Shown here: positions 22,893 through 33,419 of the stretch, piece after piece
Position numbering within the stretch: the first letter of the stretch is position 1
Layout: each line of letters begins with the position of its first letter
DNA from: Parascedosporium putredinis
Taxonomy: Eukaryota > Ascomycota > Sordariomycetes > Microascales > Microascaceae
NCBI GenBank assembly: GCA_949357655.1
Contig: CASHTG010000012.1
Location: forward strand, 3,534,001 to 3,598,000
DNA length: 64,000 nt
Direction of reading: 5' to 3'
Position numbers and translations under genes: made by a program
The notes under the pieces: generated by a model
The model's input: only the letters and a program-made list of their open reading frames with translations
Database searches by the model: none
Told to the model about the DNA's origin: nothing

Positions 22893-24688
22893 GCGAGACT
22901 GAGGCTCTATGAGCCTACTCTCTTAGCTATCTATCATACAGGGGATGACCGCCGCTTGTCTTCTTCTCTTCTTCCCCGTCAGGTCTATCTCGACGTGATG
23001 TGTCCTTCTTCCCTTCCTCGGCACATTTGAACCTCTTTCTCCTCCCTCTTTATCACCTTTTATCCCTTCAATCTTGGCACCAAATTTCCGCCCTCTTCCT
23101 TCTCCACCTTCTCTCTTTTCGTCCCTTTTCCTTTCTCTCTCCTTTCAGCTATCATAAATGGGTGGGAGGGATTGCGCTTTCTCCAACAAAGCCGATCCTT
23201 CATTTGTTTTTACTCCAAGCTATCTCGCTCCTTGCCGCTCTTCCTACTTTTGTTTCTCTGTCGTCCTTGGGGCGTTCTTCCCCCTTCAACTCGACCCCCG
23301 CCGCTGTCCAAAACCTGCAACAAGCATCCAATTTACTGCGCCATTCGTGTTTCCCGCTCATCTCGCCCGTTCCCTGTCTCGTTTACCTGCGCATGCTTTT
23401 TTTTTATCGTTAGTCCATCCTCTTCTACTCTCGTCCGAGTAGTGAGTTTCGAATTCTTATCACTATCCATTATCTCCCATCCTACATACATTTTTATCTT
23501 CAATGTTGGTTCTAGTGGCACTCCAAGAGGCTCAAGTGCTGATCATGAACCCTCTCCCTTCCCTCCCTTCCCTCCCCTCCCCATACCCCACACCCCCTCA
23601 AACCTCAAAAAGACGGAACGCACAGGGAGAAGTCTGGGCCTTTTTTCTTTTTAGAAAGAGCCTGAACTCTGAACTGTAAAGCCCAACCCGAAGCAGGAAA
23701 AGAACTAAAAGAAGGTGGGAAAAGAACAGCAAAGCAAAAAAGGGGCGGACGATGGCCTAGGGGCGCTGAGAAACTAGTTCTCGGCAGGGGTTAGCTTAGT
23801 GCTGAAGTAATAGAGTGGCCAATATTCTTTTTTCTTCTCGTCCTCGGGAAATAGGCTGTGCTTTTGAGACACCCCATGCTCATGTATCGAGTGACGCGAT
23901 GCTTAAATACGAGGGAGAGGGGGAGAGGAAGGGATGAGACACAGAGATGGAAAACGAGGGAGAGAAAGCTTGCGTGATAAAAGAAGGGGCAAGGTTGCCG
24001 GGTAGACGAACTAAACTAGTTCTCGCCCGTGATCGTCTCCGTGTTTATTTATATCTCAAATAGTAGATTAATAGAAGGGGCGAAAAAAACGAACCCTCAG
24101 AGTTGAAGGCTGAAGGTGGTGGAAACCCATGCGTCAAGAGGGATAGGATCGTAGGTGAAAGAATTTGAGGGGAAAAAAAAAGAAGTGTAACGCTGTGGTT
24201 TCCTATGTCTGCCCTCTGCTCTCCTCCCTCTGACTTGATAATGATAATCTACTTGTATGCATACAGATGTGGTGACTGAAAATACATGATCCATTCGCTC
24301 CTTTTTTTCCTACCTCTCCAATGAAAAAGAAGACTTGAAAAAGAAAAAGAAAAAGGAAAGTTAGAAGACCCTTCGAAGAACGGCGGCTCTAGCCCTAAGA
24401 TAAGAAGGAGGGTATGAAGACAGAAAAGAGCTGGCGACAAACAAAGGGATGTGCGCACACACCCGCCCTGGATGCGGCGAAGCTACCGTGGTGGCCGAGA
24501 GGGGGACGACCTCTCCTTCCTACTCCCTCAATGGCACCTCCCCAAGGTGCGCGCGGCGAGAATTCCGTCTTTCTAGACTGGTGCTAGACGAGTAGAGGAC
24601 CGTTTCTTCTAATTTACAGGTCGCACTACTCCGCATATCCCTCATCTGTTGGCCCGTGGTCTCGCAGCAAGGTCTCCAGCGGGTCCTC
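22893..24688. other. intergenic between convergent epsin and the Tco89-like gene
   Basis: About 1.8 kb. The left half is pyrimidine-rich (22960-23640) and the right half purine-rich on the plus strand (23660-24430), giving opposite strand asymmetry in the two 3' flanks. No gene is recognised. Confidence 0.5.
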
Positions 24689-26871
24689 CTACTGACTCGC
24701 GCTGAGGTCCAGCGGCTTGTCCCACAGATTTCTCAAGGCGATGGCGACCCTGTCGTCCTCCTGCTCAACAAGAGACACTCCGCTGAGACGGTCCGCGATG
24801 GCGCCGGCCTCGTCGACATCGAATCCGGTCGTCGAGCTCATGGCACGGGCGGATTGGGGCCGGGAAGGCGTCATTGGTCGGCGGGACGGGTCGGTGTTTC
24901 TAGGAACCGGGGGCAGGTTGCTCGCGGTGCGCGCGTGGCGGGCGTGGGAGAGGCCGCCGGGAGGGGTGGCGGCCACGCCTGGGGTCACGAGGCCGTTGGC
25001 GCCGCCGCGGGAGGATCTGGCGCGGGCGGTCCGCACCCTGAATGTGGGCTAAGCGATTGAGCGATCGGACGACGGGGTTCTGGTACCGCCGGACAACACG
25101 GTACTCCATCCCGGTTCTCTCCAACAGCCTGCCCACGCGGGGATCCCGAGAGCTGCCGCCGTCAAAGGCGGCGCCGGGGATGTTGACGAGCGAGTTAGCG
25201 CCGGGCATTCCCATACCCAGAGGCATTCCGAGCCCCATGCCCATACCCTGGCCGCCGACGGCGGCGGCGCTAAGGGGTTGACCGGGCTCGATGACGGAGC
25301 TGGCACGCTGAAGGTTCAGCTTCTGCTGCGTACGAGACGTCTCGGCGGGAGGCGCGGCGGGCCGTCTGCGCCTACTGCGCTGGCGCATGTCGTCGCTATT
25401 CTCGGCGGAGGAGGAGGGTTCGGTTTTGCTCGACGAGGCCGTGGTCAGGTTCGCCATGGAGCGTGGGCGGCGAGGGGCCTTGGCCTCCAGGGAGCGCGTG
25501 GTATCCGGAGCGGGCTCATGGGTGTAAAAGGAGCCCTCGCGGTGGAGGTGCGAGCCGGGGCGGGTGATGAAGCGGGAGGTGAGGCCGTCGTCATTGGCGG
25601 GGTATTCACGACGGTGGTGTTGGTCAAGGGCGTGGCGGGGGCGGTGGAGTCTTGAGACATGGTGCCGGGAGGAGCTTTGCGATTGCGAAAGAGGCACCGA
25701 GGCGATGGCGGAGGAGATTTGGGGCGGGGCGCCGTGTGAGGGGGCCCGTTTCAGAAGTCGTGACGTCAGATACTCCTTGTGCAGCGCGATTTCGCGATCT
25801 GCAGAGGACATGGCGGGGTCGGCAGGTTCGGTGCTGGTTCCGCCGGTAGAATCTCGATTCCTGGCGGCTGCGGTTGCGGGCGCGAGGGGGATTTAGGCGG
25901 GCGCGGCGAGGGTTGGTCGCGGGGCGTATTCAAGTTGGGGTGTTGGCGCCGCCAGTGTTATCGTCAACCCACTCGTCGTCGTCAACCTCGTTATCGTTAT
26001 CGTCGTCGCCGTCTTCGTCTTCGTCTTCGTCGTCGCGTCCAATCCCCAGCTCGAATTGGACTCGCGGTTGATTAACGGCGGTATACCTCTTGCCAGTGCG
26101 CGGTTTATTCGCAGAGGTGAGGGCGCGCAGGCGATCAAACGACTTGTTGCGCCGTGCAACGTCGTGATGCGAACGGTTGCGCTTCAAATTGGTGGCGGAG
26201 GCTTCGCGGGCGAGCTTCACGTCTGAGTGGGCGCGGCGATGAGTGGAGGACCGCGGGCTGCTATTTCCGTTGCTGCCGTTGGGGGCGCGAGAAGCGGTCG
26301 CGGAAGGGAGGGGGTTCGGTGGTTCCCGTAGTAGTGTGGTGGGTGGGCAGATGAGGCCGACGCGAGGATGAGGCTACCTTTGTGGCTGTCGTGCCATGAT
26401 TCTTGAGGGCCTTTGATGAGGAGACGCGGGTGTGTAACCGACCGGTCGGGGGTGCGGCAGCAGGTGTCTGTTTCGGGGTTTGGATGATCTTTGCTGATTT
26501 TGCGGCGGATGGGTGGTTGTGGTTGTGGTTGTGGTGGCGGTAGGAGCGGCAGGAGCTTCCGATGTGGTTGCTGCTGCTGCGATATAGCTGGTGGAAGGAG
26601 ATTGTGAGTGGTTCGGATGGGAAAGGGGCGTCGCGTCTGTCAATGGGACGTGCCCGTCTTGCTGCTGCTGCTGCTGCAGGTTTTGGGAATTGCGTCTGCG
26701 ATGATCGTTTTGAGCAGGGTGTGCAGCAGGATGTGCAAGGTGCGACTGGGTATTATTAGGAGGCGCTCTGGCGTTTGCGCTGGTTGTGGTGATGTAACCC
26801 GAGTTAGCAGCCAGGCCTTGACCCTGGCCATGGCCTGGTGCTGAATGCGAGCTCTCCTGAAGGCGTGCCAT
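24689..26871 (-). CDS. Tco89-like TORC1 subunit
   Basis: Tco89 is a fungal-specific component of TOR complex 1 at the vacuole. The start is MARLQESSHSAPGHGQGQGL. A low-complexity region (poly-Gln, poly-Thr) leads to APPTGRLHTRVSSSKALKNH, the basic block LKRNRSHHDVARRNKSFDRL, VQFELGIG with an Asp/Glu run, and DDEWVDDN. Then come SSADREIALHKEYLTSRLLK, SRTQQKLNLQRASSVIEPGQ, the conserved RDPRVGRLLERTGMEYRVVR-RYQNPVVRSLNRL block, and the C-terminal ALRNLWDKPLDLSASQ. The frame breaks at about four places (near 26390, 25930, 25850 and 25040). The match is to my memory of fungal Tco89 proteins; the middle is disordered and poorly constrained, so exact joins are uncertain. Confidence 0.72.
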
Positions 26872-29468
26872 TTCTCAGGTCTTCCCCCTTCTTTGCTTTC
26901 AATTGATGTTTCCTCCCTGTGTTATCTTTTCTTTTTTTCTTCTAGGGAGATAATCCCTTGCAAACCCCTGTGTGTTATTATTTTGGGGGCCGCTCCGTTT
27001 GGTTGCGCCCCTGCTCCACCCCCTGGGTTTGCCCTCCCCCTGCGCGGGTGATTTCCTTGCGTCGCTGGGTTGGTGGCTTTTGGTGGTGGTGGTTAATAGC
27101 ACTGCGCCCGTCCTATCGTTTTGGTAATAATCAAGCTGGTGTTGCTCCTGTCAGACGCATGCAGTCCGACAGGGAAGAATGCAAGTGATTGATTATTCCC
27201 TTGGCCAGGGCCCTCCAACGCAAGGGCTCGCGTACTTGTACGCCGGTCCTGAACTTCGAGTAAACCTGATTGACGTTTCTGCCGCCTTCGGCTCCGCCGC
27301 GGGTTGAGCCGGCGTTGGTTGCAGTTCACGCAACCTTCGTAGCGGTTTCCGTATTTCTTTTTGCTCTCTCTTGAGAGTGTACGTCAAGGCCTCGGGCGAA
27401 GAATGCGCTGGGAGAAGAATTGGTATAGCGGAGAGAGAGGGGGAGAAAGGCAAAGGGAGAATTTTTAGAGATGAAGCGGTGAGGATGGGGGAAGAGGAAG
27501 GAAGAAGGGAGGGAAAAAAAAAAGATCAAAGAGACAGATCGAGCTCCAGGGATAGGAAGATGGGGAGGATTGCGGAGCGGAAGAGCTTAGGCTTCTGAAA
27601 GTGCAATGCGAAATTAAGTCAAGGGATCCCGTTGATTCGGGAATTTAGGAATCAAGCCGGTCTCAGTCAGCAAAAGGTCTTTGGGGCCGCTCGCTCTCTA
27701 AGTGAGGGCTCTCTCTGACTCCTTTGCCTTCTCGCTTGGCAAGTCTGACCCGGGCCCCGAACCGACTACACTAGTGCAGCGTAGCGTAGCGTAGTGGAGC
27801 GAGGTTCCCAAGGCACAAGCCGAACACTAGCGTCGTGGGAGAGGCAGAGGCAGGCAGGTGCACTTTGCGCGCAACTGTACGGGGAGGGAGTATTACGGTC
27901 TTACAATCGGCGTATCGTAAGAGTCTGGTGTATGCTTCATTCGACCCGGCGGGCTTCGTTGATAATAATGCCGAAGACTCACCCCCGGCTGCAGCCCCGC
28001 GCTTTGCTTCGGCCAGGAACAAGGCGCGTCCGTTGTCCGTGTGGCGCTGGTGGGCCGACCGTGCAGCAGTGTTTCCCAAACGAAGCACAGGAGCGTTAAC
28101 CGATGGGCGGGATCGGTTATGAGAAAAGGGAAGCGATTATTTCAGGCACTGGCGGGACGGCAAGACTGCGCTGGGCTCAAGTGCTGGGTAATTTCGCCGA
28201 GTGTGGAGTATACAAAAGCTAACCGGCCAGAATTGAGAGATCAAGCTTTTATCACGCACGCCGCTCTAAAGCTTGCTTCATTGGCTTTCAACCCCCTTTC
28301 ACTCTAGACGAGCGTGGAAATGGTCGGGGAAATGGCCGTGGCGATGCGGATGATGTGACACCGTCGGACCCGCCGCATCCGTATTTATCTAGGAAGGGAT
28401 GGAAGGGGAAGGAGAAATAAGAAGAAAAAGAGGCAATAGAGAGAAGAAGAGGAAAACGAAGGAGCACCGGATTGTCACTGGGGAGAATGTGGGAGCGTAT
28501 CAATGGATCGATATACCAACGCTGATCGAGTGGGTTTGAGTGAGGTGACATCAACGTGTTAGTGCTCGAAGCGAGACTGGTCTCAAGGGCTACTGAAGGA
28601 GATCCCAGTGTCTAAGCTGCTGTTCGCCGTAGCGCATCGGCGCTGCTAACATCAATGTGGACATGACACATTTCATCAACCAGCGACGCAGTTATTTGCT
28701 GAACGAAATGGGGGCAGCGTATAATCCGGATTGATATGAAGCTGGAAGAGCTTCGTCGAGCTCGTAGTCACTAGTTGACCGTGCACGAACTGTAGGTCTA
28801 TAGGAGTTGGTTGACTGTGGTGGTCCGGCTCACCACATTGGATCAATCTTGTGGTGTTCTCATTCGTCCAAATTCCATGATACAATGGGAGATCTCTTGT
28901 CTTCCTCGTAGTCCGCCTCAACGCCCCATCACATGACGGCTTGGGACTTGAGGTCATGGATCAATTGATCCTAGGCCTTGATGTCTAACACCCGGTGGAT
29001 CGCGCTGGCTGGCCAAAGGCCCCATCAGTCTTCGTTTTCTTTTTTCTTCTTCATTTTCGCGATTTTATAAGTCTGCAAGTGATACTGTGCGTGCTGTGTT
29101 TAACTTGATCCGTCTGGATCTATCCGATATGAATGATGTGATTTCATCAGAGATCAATTGCATATGCACGCTAGAGCGCTCAAGTCCTTGATATTGTGCG
29201 CTGCCAGCTTGTACTGTGCGAACTCAGCGCAGAGCAAGCACTGGGCAGATTGACAACGATGACCCACTTCTCTTCGCCCCAACGACATCGCATTTGGTCC
29301 CGATTAATTTGGATCCAACACCCCCGCCGCCACCCATAGCTCTTCGCAACAAACTCAACACCACGACGTCCTTACCCCTTCCATCGCCCGAGCGTGACTG
29401 TTCCTTGTAGACTACTGTTAGTGCACTCACCGACGCGCCATTCTCTACCCCTGAACTCCCGTTTCATA
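26872..29468. other. intergenic between divergent Tco89-like gene and Spf30
   Basis: About 2.6 kb of shared upstream DNA. It contains a 14-bp perfect palindrome at 28958-28971 and purine-rich DNA around 27370-27560. No gene is recognised. Confidence 0.5.
28958..28971. repeat. 14-bp palindrome GGATCAATTGATCC
   Basis: A perfect inverted repeat in the divergent intergenic region. Its core ATCAATTGAT recurs at 54700-54709. It may be a dimeric transcription-factor site or chance. Confidence 0.5.
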
Positions 29469-30728
29469 ATGGCCAGCCAGATTGCCAGCCTCGAAGAGGA
29501 TAAGAAGGCGTACGAAGAACAGGTCAGTGACAGCACCCCGTCCCGCGCCGCGCCGCGCCCCCGCCATCGTCGAATTTTCCTGGCCGATGCCCTTCCCACG
29601 TGCTTGCGCTGCCGCTAACCTACTTGACCCCATCAGCTCGAGATCGTCAAATCACAACTTCGAGACGACCCAGGCAATGTCGAACTCAAGAGCCTCCTGT
29701 CCGAGCTGGCGGACATGATCCAGCTTCTCGACGAGTCCCTATCCGAGTTGAAACCCAAGCAAGCCTCCAAGCCCGCCGCCGAGTCCCAGAAGCCCGCGCC
29801 TCCCCAACCCCAAGATCGGTGGCAGCGAGACAAGCCGTCCGGCTCCCAAAGCACCGCCTCGCCCTACGCCGCCGCCACATCCTCGTCCGCAGCCGGCGCG
29901 CCTGCTGAAGAGGAACCCGCCATCGCCTACCAAGTCAACGATGAAGTCTCGGCAAAGTGGCTGTCGGGCGACAGGAAGTTTTGGCCCGCCCGCATCACCT
30001 CCATCACGGGCTCGTCCTCGGCCCCCATCTACCTAGTCAAGTTCAAAAACTACAAGGGCACTGAGACCCTAAGGGCCAAGGACATCCGTCCCGTTTCCAA
30101 CAAGCGCAAGGCTGACGGTCCTCCAGCTACTGCCAACGCCTCCACCGCCGCGTCAAGCAGCGCATCCACCCTAGCGGCGCTTCGGCTAACCCCTCTAGTG
30201 CTGCCCAGCAGGCCTTTTCCTTCTCGTCCGCCCCGGCCCCTGCGCCGGATAATGGCATCGTCATGTCCGCGGCCGCGAGCCGCTACCCCGAGCCGCCCAA
30301 GGGAAATGAAGCTGAGACGAACCCCCAAGCTGGGAAACCTCCCAGGGCGAAAAAGATCAAGGCTAACAAGGAACTCGAAGCCGGAAAGAGCAAGTGGCAG
30401 GAGTTTAGCTCCAAGTCCAAGGCTTCAAAGTCCAAGAAGGACAGCATGTTCCGCACCCCGCAGGGTATTCACGGAAGAGGTTCGTTTCCATCCTATCATC
30501 CCTTGCACCTCCCCTTTGTGTTCGAATCAAATCGAATCAACAGAAGACGAGAAAAAGAGAAGGAAGAAAGAAGGGAATATCGCATTACCACGCACCCTCT
30601 TTTCCATTAGACATGTAGCTAACGGCGATACGCGTCATCTAGTCGGATTCACTGGCTCTGGCCAAGCCATGCGCAAGGACCCCACCCGCAGCCGCCACGT
30701 CTATCAGACAAATGAAGAGGCCGATTAA
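29469..30728 (+). CDS. Tudor-domain splicing factor Spf30/SMNDC1
   Basis: Spf30 is a spliceosomal protein that binds symmetrically dimethylated Arg of Sm proteins and is needed for tri-snRNP joining. Exons are 29469-29522, 29637-30479 and 30643-30728. The protein starts MASQIASLEEDKKAYEEQLE, with an N-terminal coiled segment rich in Leu and Glu. The Tudor domain is YQVNDEVSAKWLSGDRKFWP-ARITSITGSS-YLVKFKNYKGTETLRAKDI. A basic region (KSKWQEFSSKSKASKSKKDS) and the family C-terminus SMFRTPQGIHGRVGFTGSGQ-AMRKDPTRSRHVYQ follow. One frame break lies near 30165, inside a low-complexity Ala/Ser linker, after which SGASANPSSAAQQAFSFSSA reads on. Confidence 0.88.
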
Positions 30729-31411
30729 GCAAGTTCTAAACTCAATTCTTAGGAATCGGGCTTCTTCTATTTTCCCGTCTCGATTATGCAGAAGAGAGAT
30801 CTCCGCGATATATACCACGCTGCTCTGCTCCTCCTCGCCCTCGTCGCTCGTCCCTCTTCGTTGCCAAAGGGACATGCGTACCCGCAATGAAGCAAGCGGC
30901 TATACATGTGCCAGATCGGCACCCCGATAAGAGGGCTCCAGTGTCTTTTTAAACTTTTTTTTTTTATCTTTCCGGTAACCCTTGCCTGAAATGCTATTTA
31001 CGCGGAGGCTAACCTATTTGGCGTTGGGAGTCCCCGGGAGGGCGAATGCGAAACAAAACATGGTTACGAAGAATTCACCTTCACTTCAATGGATCTCTCA
31101 CCAAAAGGACATGGGAGGAACCCGCGGCTGTTCGCGAGAGGGCGTGAACCAGATTCAGTTATGATTAGATAATAGCCCTTTTTATTTCTCTGACGCTCCA
31201 GGATAGCATGCCCCAAAGCTAAATCAATATAAATGCAACATCAATGTTCAAGGGCAATAACATGAAGTCGGTGAAAAAAATATACATGGATGCATCCATC
31301 AATATAGTACAGCCTGAGCCTCTCCACATTTGGATTTGGCAGTGGAAAAGAAAGCTATATCTCAAGAAGCGCTTTCTCTTTAGTTCTCCTCCTTTCCCCT
31401 TAGCTCTTACT
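30729..31411. other. intergenic between convergent Spf30 and IND1
   Basis: The 3' flanks of two genes. Nothing else is recognised. Confidence 0.5.
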
Positions 31412-32796
31412 TTATGAGAGCCCAATCTTGGCCGCGATCTGCCTAGCAAAGTCCGCGTAGATGCCTGCCACCTTACCCGTGGGCTCGGCGACGACCACGG
31501 GCTTGCCCTCCTCGACCGAGTCCCCTATGCTCGGATCGAGAGGCACGTCGCCGAGAAAGTCGATGGCCTGGTCAGCGCAGATCTTGAGGGCGCGGTCGGC
31601 GGCGCCAAAGATGTGGTGGGTGGAGGAGCAGCTGGGGCAGGTATACAGAGACATGTTTTGGACGAGGCCGAGGAGGGGCACGTTGAGGGTGCGAAACATG
31701 TTGATCCCCTTGATGGCGTCTTTGACGGCCAGGGTGTGCGGGGTGGTGATGATGACGGCACCTGCGGGTGTTGCACGACGAGTCATGTTTGCGTTAGCTG
31801 CGCTGTGTTCCTACGCCCTTCTATTTTTTGGGGGAGGGAGAGAAAAAGGTCAAGGGAGGGGGACCCGGCGGAGCGTACCGTCCAAAATCACCTGCTGGGA
31901 GATGGTGAGCTGAGTATCACCCGTGCCAGGCGGGAGGTCCAGCACGAGAACGTCGATGCCGCCCCAGTCCACCTCGTGGAGGAGCTGCTGCACTGCCTTC
32001 ATAACCATCGGGCCGCGCCATACGACGGGGGCATCTTCCCCGACGAGGTAGCCCATGGACATCGTCTTGACCCCGTAGTTTGTGAGGGGGACGAGCTGGT
32101 TGTCTAGAGAAGAAGAAGAAAAGAAAAAGGGAAAGAAAAGCGTCAGCTTGAGAAAGGTGTTCCCTCGCTCCACGGCTGAAAAAGGGCGACGAGGGGAGCC
32201 TAGCGGGGAGGGAAATCTTTTCTTACTAGAGGATAGTCTCGGCTCGCCCGAGAGGCTGAAGATGGTGGGGATGGACGGTCCAAAGAGATCCGCGTCTAGA
32301 ATCCCAGCGCGGAATCCCATCCGGGCAAAGGCGAGAGAGAGGTTGGCTGGATCCCAAGTTCAGCGAAATCGGCCATCGACCGGTGGTTACAAATCCACCG
32401 CGGTGAACAATGGGGACTTACCCGCAGTCGTGCTCTTCCCCACGCCCCCTTGGCAGACGACACGGCCACAACCTTGCCGACGCCAGCTATTCTCCTCTTC
32501 TTGGGCGCGCGAGGCCAGCTCGGCGGCGTCCCTGATCGCGGGAGACCCTAATTTCCCCTCGCAGTTCCTTCGGTTAGCCGATTTGATCCCCTTCGGGTCC
32601 TTTGCTTCTTTCTTGTGTTTTTTTTCACTTTTTTTTCATTTTTCTCCGTCTCTTGGCCAGCGAGCGATTTTGGTATTTTTCAAACCTCGAAAAGGCGCCG
32701 CCGGCCTGCGCGAAGCGATTCACTTACAAGCGGGTTCTCATGGCCACGAGCTAGCAGCCGGGAGGCGAAAAGAGTCCGGATGGGCGATGGCCGCAT
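31412..32796 (-). CDS. IND1: Mitochondrial iron-sulfur protein Ind1 (NUBPL), complex I assembly factor
   Basis: Ind1 is a Mrp/Nbp35-family P-loop protein that helps insert Fe-S clusters into complex I. Five exons: 32796-32728, 32547-32422, 32346-32227, 32103-31879 and 31761-31412. The N-terminus MRPSPIRTLFASRLLARG is a typical mitochondrial presequence, followed by H-E-N-P-L-G-L-P-R. The Walker/KGG motif is VVAVSSAKGGVGKSTTAANL, then RAGILDADLFGPSIPT, VPLTNYGVKTMSMGYLVGED, LVLDLPPGTGDTQLTISQQ and the cluster-binding C-x-x-C (YTCPSCSS). One break occurs at the P-loop itself near 32440: the coding strand has AAGGGGGCGTGG where AAGGGGGGCGTGG is needed for K-G-G-V-G-K. That is one G missing from a run of six. 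Confidence 0.92.
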
Positions 32797-33419
32797 TGGA
32801 TCCCTCAATAATGAAGCCTTGGAGAGAGAGTATAGTCGAATGGATCCACGCAAGGGCTTGGGTGTAAGTGAGGGTACCCTCAGGGTAGGTTGTAGAGAGT
32901 GTACCAATAATTTACCTTGCAGACAAGCGCGCGCAAACCTGACGTAAAGCTTCTGCCCCCAGGTTTGAGCTGTGAGCTTCGACGTTTGCTTCTTCACTTG
33001 ATGCATTACATAAGCAGACAACAGTAGCACTCGCGCGCAGAGAGGCCTGATTGCTTTGCAAAACGCTATTCCTCTGATGTTGGAAGATAAGGCACAAAGT
33101 CAAGGGGGAAAACCTTTCTTTTTGGGCGCTTTTCTAGTAAAGGCCAGCATTATGATAAACTAGTCTACAATGACAGAAAACTACAGTTCCATTCTCCTTG
33201 GGCTCCGTTCTATCGGTTAATGCAGCAAGGCACTATCCGACTTGAGGGATCCCACCTCTTGCCAACCAATCCATTATTGCTGAAAACCAAGTTGCTGCTA
33301 CTTCCGGGAATATCCTACCCGCCAAACTCCTCATTTCAGTTTCCCTTCTGTTTTTCCTCTCGTCTTTTCTTTCCATTTCCTCCTTTCTGTCCGTCCTTTA
33401 GCTCTTCTTCGCTCTTTGC
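32797..33419. other. intergenic: IND1 promoter and NUP98-96 3' flank
   Basis: About 620 bp between two minus-strand genes. No other feature is recognised. Confidence 0.5.

Noticed and set aside
24689..26870. Long plus-strand open frames over the Tco89-like gene
   Set aside because: They are rich in Gly, Arg and Val and mirror the GC-rich minus-strand gene, which carries the conserved blocks.
13629..32796. Functional clustering of complex I genes (NDUFA1 and IND1)
   Set aside because: They are about 17 kb apart with several unrelated genes between them, so proximity is probably coincidence.
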